From NCBI GenBank assembly GCA_964505995.1, contig CAZDLB010000068.1, positions 1-10,076 on the forward strand: DNA of 10,076 nucleotides, written 5' to 3'. Made by a program: the position numbers and the translations under genes. This DNA is from JAJRVH01 sp964505995. GTDB taxonomy: Bacteria; Pseudomonadota; Zetaproteobacteria; Mariprofundales; Mariprofundaceae. Below are positions 6,329-10,076 of this stretch, piece after piece. Each line of letters begins with the position of its first letter. Positions within the stretch are counted from its first letter, which is position 1. Below the pieces are notes generated by a model. That model was not told the DNA's origin. It searched no databases and saw nothing but the letters and a program-made list of their open reading frames with translations.

Positions 6329-8089
6329 ATGGCGAATTTTTCTCCGGGCTTTCTCGATGAGGTGCTGTCGCGTACGGACATCGTCGAGCTGATCGGACGG
6401 CATGTGGAGCTGAAGCGCTCCGGCTCCAATCTGATGGGTCTGTGTCCGTTTCATCATGAGAAGACGCCGTCGTTTTCGGTTTCGCCGGACAAGCAGCTGT
6501 ATTACTGCTTCGGCTGCGGCAAGGGCGGCGGCGCCTTCCAGTTCCTGATGGATCACGACGGGCTTTCCTTTCCCGAGGCGGTGGAATATCTGGCCGAGAA
6601 GGCCGGTCTCGAGATTCCCAGGGCCGACAGGACATCGCCGGAATCGAAATCGCGCAACAGGCTGGCGCTGCAGATGCTGGATGCGGCGGCACAGGCCTTT
6701 GCCCGGGCGCTGCATGGGCCGCAGGGGGAAAAGGCGCGGCGCTATCTGCGGGATCGCGGCATGCCCGATGCGATCGTCCGGGATTATGTCCTGGGCTATG
6801 CGCCACCGGGCTACGGTTTCATGCAGAAGGTTTTCGCCGGTCAGGGTCGCGAGGCCCAGACGCTGGCGCGGCTGGAGGCGCTGGGCCTGCTGTTCAGGGG
6901 GGAGCGCGGCTACGGGGATCGCTTCCGCGACCGGCTGATGTTCGCGATTCGCGACCGGCGCGGCCAGGTGGTCGGTTTCGGCGGGCGCGTGCTCGGCGAG
7001 GGTGAGCCGAAATACCTGAATTCCCCGGAAACGCCCTGGTTCCACAAGTCCGAGCTGCTCTACGGCTATGCCGAGCATCGCGATACGATCCGCCGCCGCA
7101 GGCAGCTCGTCGTCGTCGAGGGCTACATGGATGTGCTGGCGCTGGCCGCGCACGAGCTGAAGATCGGCCTGGCGCCGCTCGGCACGGCAATCAGCGAGCG
7201 CCAGATTCGCGAGATTCTGCGCCTGTGCGATGCGCCGGTGTTCTGCTTCGACGGCGACCGCGCCGGCCGCCAGGCGGCATGGCGGGCGCTGGAGCGCATG
7301 CTGCCGCTGCTCAAGGCCGAATATGCGCCGCGCTTTCTGTATCTGCCGGAGGGAGAGGATCCGGATTCGCTGCTCCGCACAGAAGGGGGCGAGGCCTTCG
7401 AGCGGCGCATGCAGCGGGATGCACAGCCGGTGCTGCAGACCTGGCTGGCCGGTCTGAAGCGGATGGCCGGCAGCGGAGCGGATGGTCGCGCGCGCATGGC
7501 CAAGAAGGCCGATGCGATGCTGGCGAGCATGCAGGATGTCTATCTCCGGCAGGCCTGGCAGCAGGAGGTGGAACAGGCCACCGGCATATCGCTGCGGCAG
7601 GCGCGCCGTCGCCGGCCGGTCGAGCGCCATGACGAAGGGGCGCCCAGGCCCGGGATTCAGCTGTCGCCGTTGCAGGAGCGCTTTCTCGCGGCGCTGTTGC
7701 AGCAGCCCGAGCGGATGGCGCGACTTCCCGAATGCGCGCGCAACTTCTTTGTTGACAATGAGCGCGTCCACGCACTATACTCGCGCGCTTTTTCGAGCAT
7801 GGCGGGTGCCGAAGCCGAAAATATCGACATCGCGAGACGGTTAATCCGGGAATTTCCCGAGGAGCAGAACCTGATATCTCGCTGGATCAATCAGGCGCCC
7901 GTTCAGGAAATGGAATTCAAGGGTTTGTTGTTGGATATGGAGGCCAATGACATCCGTCGGCGCATCAGAAGCGAGACGGATCTCAAGGTCTCCATCCGCT
8001 TGCAGACGCGCCTGCAGCAGTTGCGGCGCGAGCAGCGACAACTGGCCGAAGAACTCAATGCCGAACAGACAGACGACACAGGAGCTTAA
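6329..8089 (+). CDS. dnaG: DNA primase
   Basis: Synthesises RNA primers at the replication fork and is recruited by the DnaB helicase. The 586-aa protein has all three primase regions. The N-terminal CHC2 zinc-binding domain has C39, H42, C60 and C63 (LCPFHH...YYCFGCGKGGG). The RNA-polymerase core includes GDRFRDRLMFAIRDRRG (about 196-212) and the GFGGRVLG and EPKYLNSPET motifs. The Toprim metal site is VVVEGYMDV (E264) and FDGDRAG (D308, D310), one position from E. coli E265, D309 and D311. The last 140 or so residues form the poorly conserved helicase-interacting domain. Length fits the family (about 580-600). The start at 6329 aligns with E. coli, but no ribosome site precedes it. The 3' part hides a promoter for rpoD. 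The stop is 4 nt before the rpoD ATG, and the last codons carry the rpoD ribosome site. Confidence 0.98.
   Translation: MANFSPGFLDEVLSRTDIVELIGRHVELKRSGSNLMGLCPFHHEKTPSFSVSPDKQLYYCFGCGKGGGAFQFLMDHDGLSFPEAVEYLAEKAGLEIPRADRTSPESKSRNRLALQMLDAAAQAFARALHGPQGEKARRYLRDRGMPDAIVRDYVLGYAPPGYGFMQKVFAGQGREAQTLARLEALGLLFRGERGYGDRFRDRLMFAIRDRRGQVVGFGGRVLGEGEPKYLNSPETPWFHKSELLYGYAEHRDTIRRRRQLVVVEGYMDVLALAAHELKIGLAPLGTAISERQIREILRLCDAPVFCFDGDRAGRQAAWRALERMLPLLKAEYAPRFLYLPEGEDPDSLLRTEGGEAFERRMQRDAQPVLQTWLAGLKRMAGSGADGRARMAKKADAMLASMQDVYLRQAWQQEVEQATGISLRQARRRRPVERHDEGAPRPGIQLSPLQERFLAALLQQPERMARLPECARNFFVDNERVHALYSRAFSSMAGAEAENIDIARRLIREFPEEQNLISRWINQAPVQEMEFKGLLLDMEANDIRRRIRSETDLKVSIRLQTRLQQLRREQRQLAEELNAEQTDDTGA
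7752..7781 (+). promoter_or_regulatory. Internal sigma-70-type promoter for rpoD, within dnaG
   Basis: TTGACA (7752-7757, perfect -35) and TATACT (7776-7781, 5/6 of consensus) are 18 nt apart and point at rpoD, whose ATG is at 8094. Transcription near 7788 would give a 5' leader of about 300 nt. The codons under it (GTT GAC AAT ... GCA CTA TAC) include CTA, which is uncommon in this GC-rich gene, as if the DNA motif were being kept. E. coli also has rpoD promoters inside dnaG, including a heat-shock one. Confidence 0.7.
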
Positions 8090-8093
8090 GCGC

Positions 8094-10067
<1,974 letters not shown>

Positions 10068-10076
10068 TGCTCGATG

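Noticed and set aside
6323..7771. 482-codon open frame on the - strand opposite dnaG
   Set aside because: Antisense shadow of dnaG; no domain, no supporting ribosome site, compositionally biased.

Overview
This GC-rich window looks like core chromosome of a Gram-negative proteobacterium. It carries dapD of the succinylase branch of lysine/diaminopimelate synthesis, the lipid II flippase murJ, and the conserved 'macromolecular synthesis' block rpsU-yqeY-dnaG-rpoD with a region-1.1-containing RpoD. Protein features (71-residue S21, E. coli-like DapD and DnaG spacing) fit a gamma-proteobacterium or a related deep class such as Acidithiobacillia or Zetaproteobacteria. The sequence alone does not fix the class. 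No mobile element, CRISPR array, tRNA, rRNA or phage gene was seen, and base and codon use look even throughout except for a short stretch late in dnaG.

Layout. (1) 1-1036, + strand: the 3' two thirds of dapD, followed 13 nt later by a small SRPBCC-fold protein. (2) 1044-5414, - strand: reading from right to left, murJ, then a PolB-like DEDDy 3'-5' exonuclease, nicotinamidase pncA and nicotinate phosphoribosyltransferase pncB. The last three are joined by two ATGA stop/start overlaps. This cluster converges on the SRPBCC gene with only 7 nt between stop codons. (3) 5415-5521: a 107-nt divergent intergenic region between murJ and rpsU, holding a possible 10-codon leader ORF and a near-perfect extended Shine-Dalgarno. 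(4) 5522-10067, + strand: rpsU, a strong intrinsic terminator, yqeY, dnaG and rpoD. Nine bases remain after rpoD.

How the genes work together. PncA and PncB form the two-step salvage route nicotinamide -> nicotinate -> nicotinate mononucleotide for NAD. The rpsU-dnaG-rpoD block links translation, replication priming and transcription initiation. Its internal signals let the members be expressed at different levels: a terminator after rpsU, a promoter abutting the dnaG start codon with no ribosome site (suggesting a leaderless mRNA), and a near-consensus sigma-70 promoter inside the 3' part of dnaG about 0.3 kb before rpoD.

I found no convincing undescribed biological system. The points most worth following are the regulatory layout of the dnaG-rpoD block, the mini-ORF before rpsU, and the tight coupling of an exonuclease gene to NAD salvage.
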